Origin: Pseudogymnoascus destructans
Taxonomy: Eukaryota > Ascomycota > Leotiomycetes > Thelebolales > Thelebolaceae
Direction of reading: 5' to 3'
DNA: 64,000 bases
Assembly (NCBI RefSeq): GCF_001641265.1
Contig: NW_020167526.1
Location: 1,240,001 to 1,304,000 of the forward strand
In this document: piece after piece, positions 36,112 through 46,594 of the stretch
Layout of the letters: every line of letters begins with the position of its first letter
Position numbering within the stretch: position 1 is the first letter of the stretch
The notes under the pieces: model-generated
The model's input: the letters and a program-made list of their open reading frames with translations, nothing else
Told to the model about the DNA's origin: nothing
The model's database searches: none
Position numbers and translations under genes: made by a program

Positions 36112-36216
36112 GCCGCCCCCCTTACCCTCACCCGCCCCCTTACCCTCACCCGCCCCCCTTACCCTCACCCGCCCCCCTTACCCTCACCCGCCCCCCTTAC
36201 CCTCACCCGCCCCCTT
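36112..36216. repeat. CCCTTACCCTCACCCGCC minisatellite, G4-capable on the minus strand
   Basis: About five copies of an 18-20 bp unit. Each unit has four runs of at least three C (plus strand), so the minus strand can form one G-quadruplex per unit. It lies about 0.7 kb upstream of the minus-strand gene that starts at 35441. Confidence 0.85.
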
Positions 36217-37117
36217 CCCTGCGTCCTGCACGTCACCCTCACCCTCACCCGCCTTGCATCCCCATCCCCCACTGCAGCGCATCCCAGCCCCACTTCTTCC
36301 ACACCTCATCTCCACATCTACGCAGCTCCACATCCACATCCACACCCCGACCGATCGATCCCCAAGTGTCCCCGAGGCCGCAGACGCACCGACCCCATCT
36401 GGACGCCACGTCAGGTGCCGGAAATCGGGGGGCCGGGTGATGGGGAGAGGGATCAGGGGGTGACAAACACGGGTGTAACGTCGGTAAGACGGGCGTGGAG
36501 TCGGTCTGTTAACCAGCGCCGTCGGATCGGCAGTCGGTCAGCTTACTCCGCCAGTCAAGCCATCCGAGTCCGCGACGCCTTCAATGCCCTCGCGACACCG
36601 TCCTTCCAACCGCCGTGACTCGGTCGTGACGCCGTTCTGTAAGGGGGACGGTACGGCTGCTGTGCGGGAGGGGATAAGATGCGCCATTTCCATCCGATCC
36701 TCCCGATCAGGTCAGATCACGGCTCCAAGCCAAGGGGATCACGACACCACTACACAACACAACACCAGCGCATAACGCAGCGCAACGCAGCGCATGGCAC
36801 AGCATCAGATCTAGTCATACGCTACACCAGCGCACTGCACACGGGACCTACCTACACCGTACGATCAGATCTGGGAGATTGGCATCATCATCATCATCAG
36901 CAGCAGCACCAGCACCACACATGCAGACACAGGCAGACAGACAAGATAGGCATGGACAGGCAAAAGTCGGTGACCATAATTCATCTTTCATTCTCCCCAC
37001 CCCCCCCCTTTTCCATTTGGCATCCCTAACCCAGCCTACCCAGGCCAGACATAGCTATGTCCCCCTTCGCCGGGGTGGCAAAAGCGCCCAAAAAAAACAC
37101 AAGTTACACGCAAGCCA

Positions 37118-37172
37118 CCCCCCCATCCCCCATCCCCCGTCCCCCGTCCCCCGTCCCCCGTCCCCCGTCCCT
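37118..37172. repeat. CCCCCGT/CCCCCAT heptamer repeat
   Basis: Seven to eight tandem heptamers, again a C-run array on the plus strand. Confidence 0.8.
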
Positions 37173-38324
37173 CCCCCCTCACAAGCCCTTTCGGATTCAG
37201 AGAAAGAAGAGGGGAGAGTAGAGTGGTGAAGGGGGGGGGAACAAAAAACATATCAACAAACCAAAGAGAAAAGCAGCACAACAAAAACATTAAAATCCCC
37301 GCATTTCGCAACCGCCCGAGACGCCAGCTTTCCGTTAATAAATGGGAGATCCTGAAACCGTTAAAGAACCTTACAGCCTGACTACCCTTCCCGTACTCCC
37401 TACCACCCGCCCATCTTCTTCCCCTCTCTCAACTACTCTCCCTCTCTCTCTCTTTCCCCCCCTCTCCCCGACCCTCCCCTATTGGCCGTTGACGAGGGTC
37501 GTGCGCTGCGGCTGTAGTGGTGCGTTACGTTGTATTATGAGACATGCGTATAGTGCGGTCGTGCACGATATTCGCCCCCTTGCCTGTTCGTCTCTTGCCC
37601 GCCCTTCCGAAGACATCTCCCTAAACCTCTTCGCTGCTTTCCTTGCGCGATTTTTTGTTCGAGGCGTCTGCGTACCACCACCAGGCTGTGCCGTAGCCGC
37701 GCATCCTCGGGGTCCACCACAGCGTGTAGCGAGAGTAGGGGTCCCCAACCGACCACACCGAAAAAGAACTTTCCGACCCCCTTTTGACAAACGGCATGTA
37801 CATAGCAAAAAAAGAGGGGAGGTGGAGGTGAACAACCAAAACCCAACGACGACGACGATGATCAAAAAAAGAACTATCAGCTTTTTCTTTCTCTAAAATA
37901 AGGCACGAAATTCCCATCCATCCCCCTTTAATCTTAACCCCCAAAAAAGAAAAGATAAAAAAGCAAAGCAAAGACCCAGCGCGCCTCCCTTCCCGGACCC
38001 TGATGAGGAGAATAATGGGGAAAAGGGGAGAGAATAGTGAACAAGTTAAAAAAACGATGATTGATGATTGATGATTGGATGTGAATAATGCACAGAGAGT
38101 GGTATAACCGGTGGTGACTTTGACTACAACGAACGAGAAAACGCCATTTATTCGCAGGTATCTCCATATTGCTCGGTAGTTTGTGTGGTGTGATGTGATG
38201 TCAGTGATGAACGCCTTTAAGTGGGAGTGAGTGGTGAAGTGAGTTGAGGCGGGGGGCACAGGAGTTGTGTGACAAAACGCCCCCTTTTTCGATATAAAGC
38301 AACGAGAGACGGAGCAGGAGGGTT

Positions 38325-40937
38325 TTACTCGGCAATAACCTCGGTATCGAGGAAGGTGGTGTCAAAGGCGAAGTTATCGGGGTTATCGTCGTTGTTATTG
38401 AGGAACGAGTCGAAGTCGAAGTCCTGCAGGACGTCGCCGCCGCCCGCAGTGGGGTTGGCGAAATCCATCGACATGCCCGACATGAAATTACCATCGTCCA
38501 TCGAGAACACGCCGTTCTGCACGGGCTCCGGTTGCGGCTGGGTGATCACAGGAGGCTGCGAGACGGCCGGCGCTGCAGGCTGGCCGTTCGCTTGTCCGTT
38601 GTTCTGCCCGCTCTTGTTGAAGCTCTGCGCGTGCATGGGCGTGATCGGCGTCGCGGGCGTAGGCGTCGCCGCTTCCGTGGTACCCTCGGCGGCGGGTGTT
38701 ATCCCTGCGGGAGCTGCCTTCTTTGTGTTTCGCTGAGAAAAAAGTGTTAGCATCAATCAATATACTGTGATAAGTGCTGTAAAGCAGGGTTTAATTACCT
38801 TGGGCTTGGTATCCTTCTTCGCCTTGGGGTTTGCCTTGGTAGTTTGGGATGGAGTCGGGGGTGCCGCAGGTTGTTGCGGGGAAGAGGTTGTTGTGCGGCC
38901 GTTAGCTGCCTGAGCAACAGCAGGAGCAGATGGCGGTGGCATGGCACGTTGCTGAGGCGTTCCAACTGGCTGTGGTGTCGGCGCCCCTGGTTGTGATGCT
39001 TGTTGCATCATAGGGGTACCATTAGGCCCAGCAGGCCAGCCCTGGACTTGTTGTTGATTGACATTGCCTTGCTGCTGTTGTTGCTGTTGTTGCTGTTGCT
39101 GCTGTTGCTGCTGTTGTTGCTGTTGCTGCTGTTGCTGCTGTCGTTGCATGTTGATCATCTGCTGATTGGGCTGGCCATTGGCGTTGAATGCCGTAGGGTG
39201 CGAACTCGGGGGACGCATAACGTTCGGCACCCCACCAATCATGCCTCCCTCCATTCCATTGACCTTTCCATAGAAGTGAGGTGCCATGTTCGGGTCGATG
39301 TTCCCGGGCATGAAACCCATTGAACCAGGAGATCCGCGAGACTGGCCTTCAGGCAGCGGAGAAGGCACGCCGGTCGTGTTCATCTGTGGTGTCCCGCGCT
39401 TCATATCATTCGGATTTGGAGAGTTGACGGATCGAGCTCCCTGCGGCGACGTTACTTGGAAAGATTGTCCGTTAGGTCCACCAGGTCCACCCGGTCCACC
39501 TTGTCCAGGTCCACCAGACCCGTCACGGTTATTAGCCAAACCATCCTGTTCTTGTCGCGCCATTAACAGTCGCTTCTTGTTCTGCTGCTCCAATAGCATT
39601 AACTGCATCTGGTAGTCTTGCAAGGCGTGGCTACCATTATTAGGCCCTATGTTAGACCCCGGTCGCATGCCGTTTGGCTCAGCGTTGTAGTAGCCCGCAA
39701 TATTGCCGTCTTGGTTCGGCATCATGGGAGAGCCCTGGCCTTGCGGTCCATTTGGATTGGGCATTCCCTTGTTGGGCATCTGGCTTTGCTGGTGCTGGGC
39801 GAGGTTGTTGTTGTATTGCTGCAAGGCCTTGGGGCCCTGCGCCTGGCCAGGGAAGTTCTGGAACTGTTGCGCGGTCAAGTTGCCAGGGTTGATACCATTG
39901 GCAAGGAGCATCTGCGCGTTCGGTGCGACGTTGCCAGCGGGACCGGCACCATGCTGGCCTAGAATTCCCTGTCCTCTTCCATTCGGCATCATTCCCTGAG
40001 CCGCGTTGAATGGCGCATTTTCGAGGCGGGGGCGTTTCGAAGGCGACGGCGCGCCCTCAGCCGACCCGGGTGATTGCGGCCTCTGTTGGCGGTTGCCGTC
40101 CATATCGGAGCCGTCTCGTTGCATCTGCTGCTGGTGTTGTTGTTGCTGCTGCTTCGCTTGTTGTTGTGCGATTAACTGCATTTGTTGCTGAGGAGTTCTG
40201 TGATTCTAATTAGCGCTGTTCTATCCCAATGCTTCTGACACAACATACATATTACGATTGTTATTCTGCATAGCCTTGCGGGCAAGGTCGTTCGGGGCCA
40301 TCCCCATGCCATTTGGCTGGCCACGCATCCCCATCATCCCGCCTTGGCTCATCGCACGGAGCATCTGTTGTTGTTGCTCCTGCTTGAACCTCGACTGGGC
40401 CTATCACGAATATTAGCCACCGAGCGTTCAAAATATCGTTGCGACACGACTTACTTGAGTGTAGTTTGCATAGCGCTGCGCGTTTTGCGATTCGGATTTG
40501 CCCCTCTGCGCGTTGAACATATCCCAAAACAAGCTCCACCACTCGAAGAGAAAGCAACTCTCGGAAGATTCCCTAGGAAGGTTGGGGGCGGGTAAGTCAT
40601 CTGGCCTCTTCATATCGATACCCTCCTTGGAGTCCTCCATACAGTCGGACCCAACGCCATCGACGGGGTTCCCGTTCGCATCGCGCTGCTGGTTGGGGCT
40701 CCCCTTGAGGAGGTTGACGGGCTGCTCGCTATTGATGAGCGCCCTCGCGCAATCGTACATCTCGTTACAGATAAAGTATTCGTAGATATATGTGTTCAGG
40801 CGAGCCCTCTTCTGGGAGTCGTCCACGGGCAAGGCGCGCTGGTTTCCAGGGACGCCGTTGTTCATCATGGGCACGGCGCCGCCGACGGCGCCGCCGCCCA
40901 TCGCATTCAGGGCGGCCATGTTCACGTTGTTATTCAT
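38325..40937 (-). CDS. somA: SomA/Som1/Flo8-like LisH transcription regulator
   Basis: Predicted 813-aa nuclear factor. Exons: 40937-40455, 40400-40249, 40197-38799 and 38732-38325, all GT-AG and in frame. A LisH dimerisation motif spans about residues 45-77 (RARLNTYIYEYFICNEMYDCA). It is followed by FLFEWWSLFWDMFNAQRGK, the conserved LUFS-type block. The rest is Gln/Asn/Pro/Gly-rich with a poly-Gln run (DNA 39,062-39,145). The C-terminus is acidic, with DFDFDSFLNNNDD and a final Glu. Orthologues (A. nidulans SomA, Magnaporthe Som1, yeast Flo8) act downstream of cAMP/PKA in adhesion, conidiation and virulence. The architecture is complete. Confidence 0.85.
39062..39145. repeat. CAG/CAA tract encoding poly-Gln in the SomA-like protein
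   Basis: The plus strand reads an interspersed (TTG/CTG) run that encodes about 25 consecutive Gln on the minus strand, with one Arg codon interruption near its C-proximal neighbour MQR. Mixed CAA/CAG codons suggest the Gln run itself, not just slippage, is maintained. Confidence 0.9.
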
Positions 40938-41659
40938 CGCGGGTGACTAAGTTCGCGACCGAAGACAACGTCTGATGAAATGAGGGAGGTGTCGAAGTCG
41001 TCGCGATGACTTTTACGGGGCCACGATGGATTTTGTTTCAGCGACGCGATGGTGGAAGGGTTGGTGTCGTCGCGGAGTTTCTGTCTGATCGGGGATTATG
41101 TGTGGCCGCGCACAGGGGGAAATCCACGTGTCTCCTCGTCCCTTCGTGTCCAACAGGAAGTCGAGGAGTGATCGTGGCGAAAGGGGTGGGTTGTATGTAT
41201 TCGAGAGGTGGTTGTATCTTTAATTTTGCTGACGGAGCAGTGGGCGGAAGGGGCGGAAGGGGCGGAAGGAGGTGGGAGGGGAGGGCGGAGAGGGAGGCGA
41301 CAGCGATAGTTGGAATCAGTCAAGATGTGTCGGTGGTTGTTTGGACGAGAGTGAAGGGTAGAATGGAAGGAGTATGAAGGAAGAGTATATCTGATTGAGG
41401 GTAGAGTAGTTGAGTTTAGAATGCTCCACCATGGAGATGTGCAGCAGTACAGTTGGCCCAGTAGCTCCCACGCAGCGTGACTGGAAAGAAGCGAGTGAGT
41501 GGGGGTAGGGAGAGAGATCATAAGCGCAGATTGTGAGTGGTGGCTGAGAGCAAGTAGACCATGGAGAACCCAAGCAGAGAATATAGATGTGTTGTTGTGC
41601 TCTATAGTTGTATAGTTGTATAGTATAGTAGAGTGAGATATAGTCGGTGGTGGTAGAGT

Positions 41660-41800
41660 AGAGAGTAGAGTAGATAGAGTAGAGTAGATAGAGTAGGTAG
41701 AGTAGAGAGTAGAGAGTAGAGAGTAGAGAGTAGAGAGTAGAGAGTAGAGAGTAGAGAGTAGAGAGTAGAGAGTAGAGTAGAGTAGATAGAGTAGAGTAGA
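41660..41800. repeat. GTAGAGA microsatellite
   Basis: About 140 bp of GTAGAGA and GTAGATA units, strongly purine-biased on the plus strand. Confidence 0.85.
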
Positions 41801-42152
41801 TAGAGTAGTCGATATAGTATTGTTGTTGTACTGTACGGCAGAGTGGAGAGTACTAGAGTGCAGTCTTTAGAGTAGGATAGTGCTATAGAGAGCAAGTGTG
41901 TAGTACTTGTAGCGCTATCGAGTGCTTATTTACAGTGCTAGACGCGAGGCTGCTGTATACCCGTGGTGCTCTCCCCGTACCCTCCCGTACCCTCCCGTAC
42001 CCTCCCGTACCCTCCTGTATTCTCTCTCTCCTCTATTTCTGTGGGACTACAGAGGACCCTTGAGGGCCTTGTCCCGACGTGCCGACGTCTGTAGGGTTCT
42101 AGAGTATAGAGTATAGAGATACAGTAGAGTATACAGTATAGAGATACAGTAG

Positions 42153-42198
42153 AGTATACTGTACTGGATACTGTATACAGTATACAGTACAGTATACT
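42153..42198. repeat. Near-perfect 46-bp palindrome of TATAC/GTAC units
   Basis: The first 14 bases (AGTATACTGTACTG) are the exact reverse complement of the last 14, and the centre continues as GTATAC repeats. It can form a long hairpin or cruciform. Confidence 0.8.
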
Positions 42199-42961
42199 GT
42201 AACAACAAATATCCAAGGTCCCACACCACATCATTTACGACTAAAACCCTCCTAAAATACGCGGGGGTAGACGGCCGACACAGGGAGGTTAGGGGAGTTA
42301 CGCCGCTGCTGGCTCTGTGTGGCTGTCTTCTGGTCTTACACGGCGAGCGAGAGGCCGATCGGAGGCGCGCTTAGCTAGATGGGGGGATACTTCCTCCGTA
42401 CAGAGTGGTACCGAGCGGAGGCTAGTCGCTGGGGAGAACAGCGACGTCGCACATCTATTCTTGCTGTTGCTGTGCCGTATGAAATGCGTCTTGACTGAGG
42501 ATTGCCTCTCGATTTAATTTCCGTGTGGAGTATAACTGCCCGCTAGCCGATGGAATCTAGCCACCAATTTGATATCGCCTTAATGAATATATCGCGCAAC
42601 TGAATGCTTATATAATCCAACTATCTAGACTGCTTTGAACTCTGCCATTAACACCTAATAGAGCGATTCAGCAGGTGTTAGACACCTCATTCGACAGTCC
42701 TGTATGTAGTTAGTGTAGAAAATTTGACCAGGAACCCTGTATAAACCCTGTACAAACCCTGCTCGCCGTGAACCCCACTATTTCCTAAATAGGAAGTAAG
42801 ACTGTCAGCGTCAGACAGTTATCTGTTCAAGGCTAACAGCCAGCCAGATTCCTATTGTACTTAGAATATAAGTTAGTAATCACCTTGGATAGACGTCATG
42901 TAATTGTAAGGCGAATACAGTAGTATAGCAGTATCCACATACGTCGCTCTATATAAGTGTT

Positions 42962-43069
42962 ATGGCCTCGAAGCCGCTCGAATTCCTGGCTTATGAGCCC
43001 CAATCCTTACCCCAAGAACATCCCAATACTCTACCTTTGAAGAAGATGGCAGAGAAAGCCCTGCTGTAA
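42962..43069 (+). other. Short ORF cut by the inverted repeat
   Basis: An ATG at 42962 opens 35 codons (MASKPLEFLAYEPQSLPQE and on) that end just inside the left arm of the inverted repeat. A TATATAAG box lies about 10 bp before the ATG. It could be the start of a gag truncated by the inverted repeat, or chance. I recognise no family. Confidence 0.3.
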
Positions 43070-44570
43070 TGGTGGGTGCACCAGATGTGAGAATCTAGCC
43101 ACCCAAGGAAGGGATGATTTTACTAAGACAACACACTGTCTTAGGAAAAAGAGCCAAAGGGTCGTAGCTTAGACTATTCCACAATGCAGCAATCAGGTGT
43201 ATGATATAGTGGAGTGGTTTAGACAAGTTGTAACAAATGTTGAGTCTGAGAACTCAGGGATAAGTCAGAGGTTAGCACCTCACTGACTTTTCAGAAACAA
43301 GGAGTAACAAGATCAATGCTTGGAAGCTTGGAAAAGACGTGGAAGTATGTGATAGTCGATTTACTGTATTGTCTGCTTGCCCTTTCGTAAGGAAAGGGCA
43401 ATCCTATTTATGCTAAAGGAGTGTAGTTCTCTCATTTTCCAAGACTTTCCATGACTAACCAGGCTTGGTAACTGTAGTCGACGTAAGAGGATCCCATAGA
43501 ACCATCTCCTAGGTTCCTAGCCTATAGGAAGTGAAAAGAGGTCCAAGGTCAGAGTATCCCTATAGACAGATGATGTCATAACTTAACCAATCTTGTGGGT
43601 AACTAAGGAGCGATGACGTGTAATGAATCATAGACGGTTGTAGAAGCTTTTGGAGCTATCTGTCATACTGACATTCGTTGCACTCAGTTTGCTATCAAAC
43701 TCAAGAGCAAACTTAGAAATCTCCTCCTCAAACCTACAAGTCACTATACATATTTTGGCTTTTCACACCAACAACAAGAGCAATACTACTCAACGATTGC
43801 TACAACCCTCTATGATTCATTACACGTCATTGCTCCTTAGTTACTGGGCCGATATGACCACATAGCATATCTCTACAACCCTCTATGATTCATTACATGA
43901 CATCACTCCTTAGTTACTGGGCTAATACTACACATGACATATCTCTATCAACTAGAGGCCTAGGAACATGAACGATAGCTCCAAAAGCTTCTACAACCAT
44001 CTATGATTCATTACACGTCATTGCTCCTTAGTTACCCACAAGATTGGTTAAGTTATGACATCATCTGTCTATAGGGGTACTCTGACCTTGGACCTCCTTT
44101 CACTTCCTATAGGCTAGGAACCTAGGAGATGGTTCTATGGGATCCTCTTACGTCGACTACAGTTACCAAGCCTGGTTAGTCATGGAAAGTCTTGGAAAAT
44201 GAGAGAACTACACTCCTTTAGCATAAATAGGATTGCCCTTTCCTTACGAAAGGGCAAGCAGACAATACAGTAAATCGACTATCACATACTTCCACGTCTT
44301 TTCCAAGCTTCCAAGCATTGATCTTGTTACTCCTTGTTTCTGAAAAGTCAGTGAGGTGCTAACCTCTGACTTATCCCTGAGTTCTCAGACTCAACATTTG
44401 TTACAACTTGTCTAAACCACTCCACTATATCATACACCTGATTGCTGCGTTGTGGAATAGTCTAAGCTACGACACTTTGGCTCTTTTTCCTAAGACAGTG
44501 TGTTGTCTTAGTAAAATCATCCCTTCCTTAGGTAGCTAGATTCTCACATCTAGTGCACCCACCATTACAG
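43064..44570. repeat. 597-bp inverted repeat with 313-bp spacer
   Basis: Left arm 43064-43660 and right arm 43974-44570 are reverse complements with equal length and only scattered substitutions (for example near 43089, 43102, 43162 and 43187 in the left arm). The ends read CTGTAATGGTGGGTGCAC and its complement. The spacer holds two direct copies of a 51-bp block (43799 and 43872) that also occurs once in each arm, inverted (right arm at 43990). I found no coding capacity and no clear target duplication, so a fold-back/MITE-type transposon and an inverted duplication are both possible. Confidence 0.9.
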
Positions 44571-46153
44571 TCATGACAGCCAGAATTGCAACTTCTTCCT
44601 CAAGCTTTGGATTAGATCCAGATACTCCATTCATAGTTACTTGTATGATAGAAAAATAAAAAATCAAAGCACAAGCTCTTATCGATACTGGAGCTACTGG
44701 AGGAAACTTTGTGAATGCTGTTGACGCAGAACGGATTTGTGAGATAGAAGGCATATCACCAATAGAGCTTTTAAAGCCACGCTCTATTCAAGGCTTTGAT
44801 GGAACAGCAGCCCCTCCCATCACTCATGCTATATACCCTCGCCTACAGGTCCAAGACCATGTTGAAAGTCTATGCCCTCTATTCATCACCACTCTTGGGA
44901 AACATTCTGTCATTATTGGGAAGGCTTGGATGAAGCAACATGGAGTTATACTTGATATGGTAAATGACCAAGTCATATTTACTAAAGGTCATTGCCAGCA
45001 CACTACACCAACGAATACTCAAAATCCGAAACCTACATTACCCCAAGTCAATAAGTAAATACAAGATGACAAAGCTTGGAAGCCAGCCCTCCAACCTCCT
45101 TATGAGAACAAGAACACATGCACTGTCGCAATGATTGGAGCCGCATCATTTAATATGCTTCGGAAGCAGAAGGGAGCTGAGGTTTTTGCAGTATCATTTA
45201 AAGATATACTCGCTGAACAGGCAAAGGAGAAAGTGAAGGAAATCAACCCAAAACTGATCCTCCCAAAGGAGTTCTATGAATATCTCGATGTGTTCTCAAA
45301 GCAGGCTGCAGATGAACTCCCCCCTCACCGATATGCAGACCACCACATCGTCTTAGAACAAGATTCGAAATTAGGACATGCGCCCCTTTACAACATGTCA
45401 AAGGAGGAACTTGATCTTGTGAAGAAATATATTGACGACAACTTGTCGAAAGGATTTATTGAAGCTAGCAAAGCTCCCTTTGCCTCTCCTGTCCTTTTCA
45501 TCCGCAAACCAGGTGGCGGACTTCGATTCTGTGTTGATTACCGCAAGTTAAATGCCATTACAAGAAAAGACTCATACCCGCTACCCCTCATCGATGAAAC
45601 ATTGGCTCAGATCACAGGTGCCAAATATCTTACAAAGATTGACATTCGTCATGCATTTAATCAGATCTGTATGCAAACAAAAGAGGATGAAGATCTCTAC
45701 GAGATTTGGATCATACAAGTACAAGGTCCTCCCTTTTGGCCTTACAAATGGCCCTGCAACATTCCAGCGATATATGAACGAAACCTTTATGGAATACATA
45801 AACAAATTTGTTACAGCATATATGGATGATCTTCTCATCTATAGTGCGCATCGATCTGAGCATACCCAGCACGTGCAAATGGTTTTACAGAAGCTCCACT
45901 AAGCTGGACTACAAGCAGACATTGCAAAATGTGAATTCTATGTCCAAGAAACAAAATTCCTAGGGCTTATCATTGGAATCTACGGCATGAGAATGGACCC
46001 CGCAAAAGTCCAAACTATACTTGAATGGAAAGCACCAAGGTCGCTCCGAGATACACAAGCCTTCATTGGGTTCTGTGTGTTCTACCGGCAGTTTATAAGA
46101 AGCTACTCTACTATTATGAAGCCACTGGTAAATCTCACAAAGAAAGGTCAAAT
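44571..46153 (+). pseudogene. Element A pol, 5' part (protease-RT), decayed
   Basis: Remnant of a Ty3/Metaviridae chromovirus. It shows a retroviral-type protease (ALIDTGATGGNF at about 44,680), a linker and a reverse transcriptase with FCVDYRKLNAITRKDSYPLP and the catalytic box YMDDLL (about 45,820). It is broken by stops at about 44,657, 45,056 and 45,901 and by a frameshift near 45,700, where the frame moves from the one starting at 45,131 to the one containing YKYKVLPFGLTNGPATFQ. Similarity to element C in the connection region (AGLQADIAKCEF) is closer than to B. The 3' end is cut at 46153 by element B. No 5' LTR of A was found to the left. Confidence 0.9.
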
Positions 46154-46549
46154 TGTTACGGCTATGGTAACGTGACATCATGGTTACAGGACCAGGGCCT
46201 AGTAACGTGTGTGAGTCACAGGGGGCAAGCGGAGTAGGCTGCCATGTGACGGGGCTAATGGATAGTTGCAGAAACTAGTGGATATTGGATAGTTGAGCTA
46301 TCCATGAACTATCCTGAATATCTAGCTATCCGCCAACTATCCAGATTACCCATGAGGCACGATGCCACTATATAAGTAGATAGTATTTCCTTAGATAGGA
46401 GCTTCGTGCTCAACTCAATATAGTATTCTTTACAATACTGTAACGTGTTACTTGGAAAAGCCTTTGTGTCTAATCCCCTGCCTCCTCCGTCAAGTCAACC
46501 TTACGCAAGAAACCTCTGTGTCTTCTATCGTTTAGAAGTCAGCGTTACA
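46154..46549 (+). repeat. Element B 5' LTR
   Basis: 396 bp, begins TGTTACGG and ends GCGTTACA. A TATATAA box is at 46369-46375. The copy at 59748-60037 matches positions 46154-46442 with scattered differences. Confidence 0.9.
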
Positions 46550-46551
46550 CT

Positions 46552-46559
46552 TTGAGCAC
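46552..46559 (+). promoter_or_regulatory. Element B self-primer binding site (candidate)
   Basis: TTGAGCAC, 2 nt inside the 5' LTR edge, is the exact complement of GTGCTCAA at 46406-46413, which lies 37 bp downstream of the TATA box start, where transcription should begin. No tRNA-type TGG primer site is present. This matches the self-priming scheme of the Tf1/sushi group. Confidence 0.55.
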
Positions 46560-46594
46560 CACTTCCACGAGGTACCGCTTACACACAAAGCAAC

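Larger units (their letters stand above)
35442..38324. other. C-rich repeat-laden intergenic region
   Basis: About 2.9 kb upstream of the conserved gene and downstream of the SomA-like gene. The plus strand is strikingly C-rich from 35,800 to 37,500 and contains several tandem repeats listed separately, plus CT runs near 37,430-37,470. A 318-codon Pro/His/Ser open frame (35,662-36,618) is a composition artefact. The 37,900-38,320 part is probably the 3' UTR of the SomA-like gene. Confidence 0.5.
40938..42961. other. Promoter side of SomA-like gene, low-complexity DNA
   Basis: About 2 kb. It contains a GGGGCGGAA triplicate (41,245-41,270), a long GTAGAGA heptamer array (about 41,660-41,800), a CCCGTACCCT decamer array (41,974-42,015) and a 46-bp palindrome (42,153-42,198). 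From about 42,200 to 42,960 it is unique sequence of the left flank of the transposon cluster. Short frames built on the repeats are artefacts. No gene seen. Confidence 0.5.

Noticed and set aside
35662..36618. 318-codon Pro/His/Ser-rich open frame on the plus strand
   Set aside because: It follows the C-rich repeat arrays, has no domain and no codon pattern like the neighbouring genes. Composition alone explains the open frame.
42200..42960. 5' LTR of element A
   Set aside because: I searched for a TGTTACG start and for blocks shared with the LTR at 61924 and saw none. The left end of A appears lost or displaced by the inverted repeat.
46550..46570. tRNA primer-binding site after the 5' LTR of B
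   Set aside because: No TGG start and no match to a usual tRNA 3' end. The self-complementary segment fits better.
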